DNA of 36,647 bases. Source: Verrucomicrobiia bacterium (GTDB taxonomy: Bacteria; Verrucomicrobiota; Verrucomicrobiia; Palsa-1439). Positions 35,158 to 36,647 of the stretch are shown here, piece after piece. Within the stretch, counting starts at the first letter, position 1. Each line of letters opens with the position of its first letter. The notes beneath the pieces are model-generated. The model was given only the letters and a program-made list of their open reading frames with translations, ran no database searches and was not told the origin of the DNA. The position numbers were made by a program, and so were the translations under genes. The stretch lies in NCBI GenBank assembly GCA_025056465.1, contig JANWVU010000009.1, positions 1 to 36,647 on the forward strand. The letters are read 5' to 3'.

Positions 35158-36647
35158 TCCCCACCTCCGCTCGCCACCGCCGCGTACGTTCGCCCGAACA
35201 ACCCCGCAAAAATCTTCCCCGCCACCGGTGCCGCCGTGTGTCCGCCGCTTACCGCCTCCTCCAGCAACACTGTCACCGCGTACCGGGGCTGCTCATACGG
35301 CGCAAACCCGATAAACCAACCGCGATTGATCCGCCGTCGTTGCCCGCCCTCATACAAATCAAACTCCGCCGTCCCCGTTTTGCCCGCCACACTCAACCCC
35401 GGCACACTCGCCCGATGCGCCGTCCCATCCGCCAACCGCACCGCGTCCCACAACGACCGACGCACCCACTCGAAATTCGCCGCGTTCGCCGGCACCCGCC
35501 CGCGTGCCTGTGGCCGCGTCTCGTGCACCACCTCCCCGCTCGGACTGATCACTCGTTTCACCACAAACGGTCGCCACACCGTGCCCCCGTTGGCCAAGGC
35601 CGCCGCCATCACCGTCATCTGCAACGGCGTCGCCAACAAAAAACTCTGCCCGATCGCCAACTGCGCCGTGTCGCCATCCCACCACCGTTCACCGTGCTGC
35701 CGGCGTTTCCACGCCGGCGTTGGCACCAACCCTGCCGGCTCGATGCCCACGTCCACACCGGTCGGCTCGCCCAACCCAAACCATCGCGCCACCCGCTCCA
35801 ACTGCTCCACTCCCGTCGCAAGCCCCCGTTCGTAAAACCACACATCACACGACCACCGCATCGCCGTCAGCCCGTCCACCGCGCCGTGCCCCTCCCGTCG
35901 CCAACAACCAAACGACCGATTCCCCACCATCAACGCTCCACTGCAATGCGAAACCTCCTGCAACCGTCCCCGACCGCTCTCCAACGCCGCCAACAACGTC
36001 ACCGGCTTGAACGTCGAGCCGGGCGCATACAACCCGCCAATCGCGCGATTGAACAACGGCCGCCCCACATCCTGAAACAATGCCTCAACCCGACCGGCGC
36101 CTCCGGTGTGAAACACATTCGGATCAAACGTCGGCCAACTCACCAACGCCAACACCTCGCCGTTGCTCACATCCATCACCACCACCGCGCCGCGCAACGG
36201 TCGCTCACCCACCGGCGCGCTCGCCAACGCCTCCTCGGCCAATCGCTGAATCCGCGCATCCAACGTCAACACCACCGTGTGCCCGCGCGCGGGCGGCTTC
36301 TCGGCCACCACCTCCGCCGTGGTCCCACCGGGACTGACCCGAATCGTTCGCCCACCGGGTTCCCCGCGTAGCCACGTATCCCACGCGCGCTCTACCCCCT
36401 GCTTCCCGACCAAATCTGGTTGGTAGTAGTAATACTGCTCCAGCACATCCGCGTCTGATGCCGGTCGGTCCCGGTTCACATAGCCCACCACATGTGCCGC
36501 CAACGCGCCCAGCGGATACGCACGCACCGGGTTCACCATCAAATCCACCGCCGGCACACCCGTCGCACGCTCCGCAAACGCCGCCACCTCCACCGGCCCC
36601 AAATCCCGCCACACCGTCATCGGTAACGGCCGACGCACCGCATAATG
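35154..36647 (-). CDS. mrdA: Penicillin-binding protein 2 (mrdA), N-terminus beyond window edge
   Basis: YAPGSTFKPVTLLAAL (SxxK), RWSCDVWFYERG (SxD), SVAGKTGTAEF (KTG); frame stays open to the last base (HYAVRRPLPM...). Confidence 0.95.
   Translation of the reverse strand, partial: HYAVRRPLPMTVWRDLGPVEVAAFAERATGVPAVDLMVNPVRAYPLGALAAHVVGYVNRDRPASDADVLEQYYYYQPDLVGKQGVERAWDTWLRGEPGGRTIRVSPGGTTAEVVAEKPPARGHTVVLTLDARIQRLAEEALASAPVGERPLRGAVVVMDVSNGEVLALVSWPTFDPNVFHTGGAGRVEALFQDVGRPLFNRAIGGLYAPGSTFKPVTLLAALESGRGRLQEVSHCSGALMVGNRSFGCWRREGHGAVDGLTAMRWSCDVWFYERGLATGVEQLERVARWFGLGEPTGVDVGIEPAGLVPTPAWKRRQHGERWWDGDTAQLAIGQSFLLATPLQMTVMAAALANGGTVWRPFVVKRVISPSGEVVHETRPQARGRVPANAANFEWVRRSLWDAVRLADGTAHRASVPGLSVAGKTGTAEFDLYEGGQRRRINRGWFIGFAPYEQPRYAVTVLLEEAVSGGHTAAPVAGKIFAGLFGRTYAAVASGGGD

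Noticed and set aside
33946-35835. 629-aa plus-strand ORF antisense to RNase E/G start, rodA and mrdA
   Set aside because: His/Arg/Pro-rich shadow ORF opposite well-supported conserved genes; no recognisable domain.
35238-36371. 377-aa plus-strand ORF antisense to mrdA
   Set aside because: Arg/His/Pro-rich, no motif, opposite a clear PBP2.
35154-36647. PBP2 SxN motif reading SCD as an inactive site
   Set aside because: PBP2 proteins commonly have SxD here (E. coli PBP2 has SSD); SxxK and KTG are intact.
1-36647. tRNA/rRNA genes, transposases, integrases
   Set aside because: None recognised on reading either strand; absence judged by eye only.

Overview
The window is a gene-dense, high-GC bacterial chromosomal segment. 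It is probably from the PVC superphylum (Verrucomicrobiota-like). The basis for that is an H-X9-DG pseudopilin next to a BadF-type kinase, plus the housekeeping gene content. The + strand core at 1.4-7.8 kb reads kdsC-lptC-lptA-lptB-hprK-ptsH-ptsI-ppx. On the minus strand follow tatC/tatA, a Tol-Pal set (pal, tolB, tolA/tonB-like, exbD/tolR, exbB/tolQ), a BadF-type kinase and a pseudopilin. The middle section has an isolated ArdC-like antirestriction zincin colliding tail-to-tail with a TPMT-like methyltransferase, a rhomboid protease coupled to a zinc-finger/beta-propeller protein, and an ArsS-type radical SAM + TIGR04282-type transferase pair. Next come glycolate oxidase glcDEF divergent from an alanine-glyoxylate-type aminotransferase, a mannitol-1-phosphate dehydrogenase-like gene divergent from a HAD-IIA phosphatase, a DUF4126 protein, yhbY/rluA, a CsgG-like protein, an HNH endonuclease, a S41 protease homologue with an apparently dead active site, RNase E/G, rodA and mrdA (PBP2, cut by the window edge). 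The observations I rate highest are: (1) the hexamer TACCGG/CCGGTA, about 100 copies by eye, spread through almost every gene; (2) a recurring promoter layout with the -10 box only 6-9 nt upstream of the start codon, suggesting many leaderless mRNAs; (3) loss of both Ser and Lys of the S41 catalytic dyad; (4) the ArdC/methyltransferase mutual read-through junction; (5) an inverted repeat whose arms form both -35 boxes of a divergent promoter; (6) the ArsS/TIGR04282 metalloid module without a visible ArsM. All family calls come from reading translated motifs; no searches were run.
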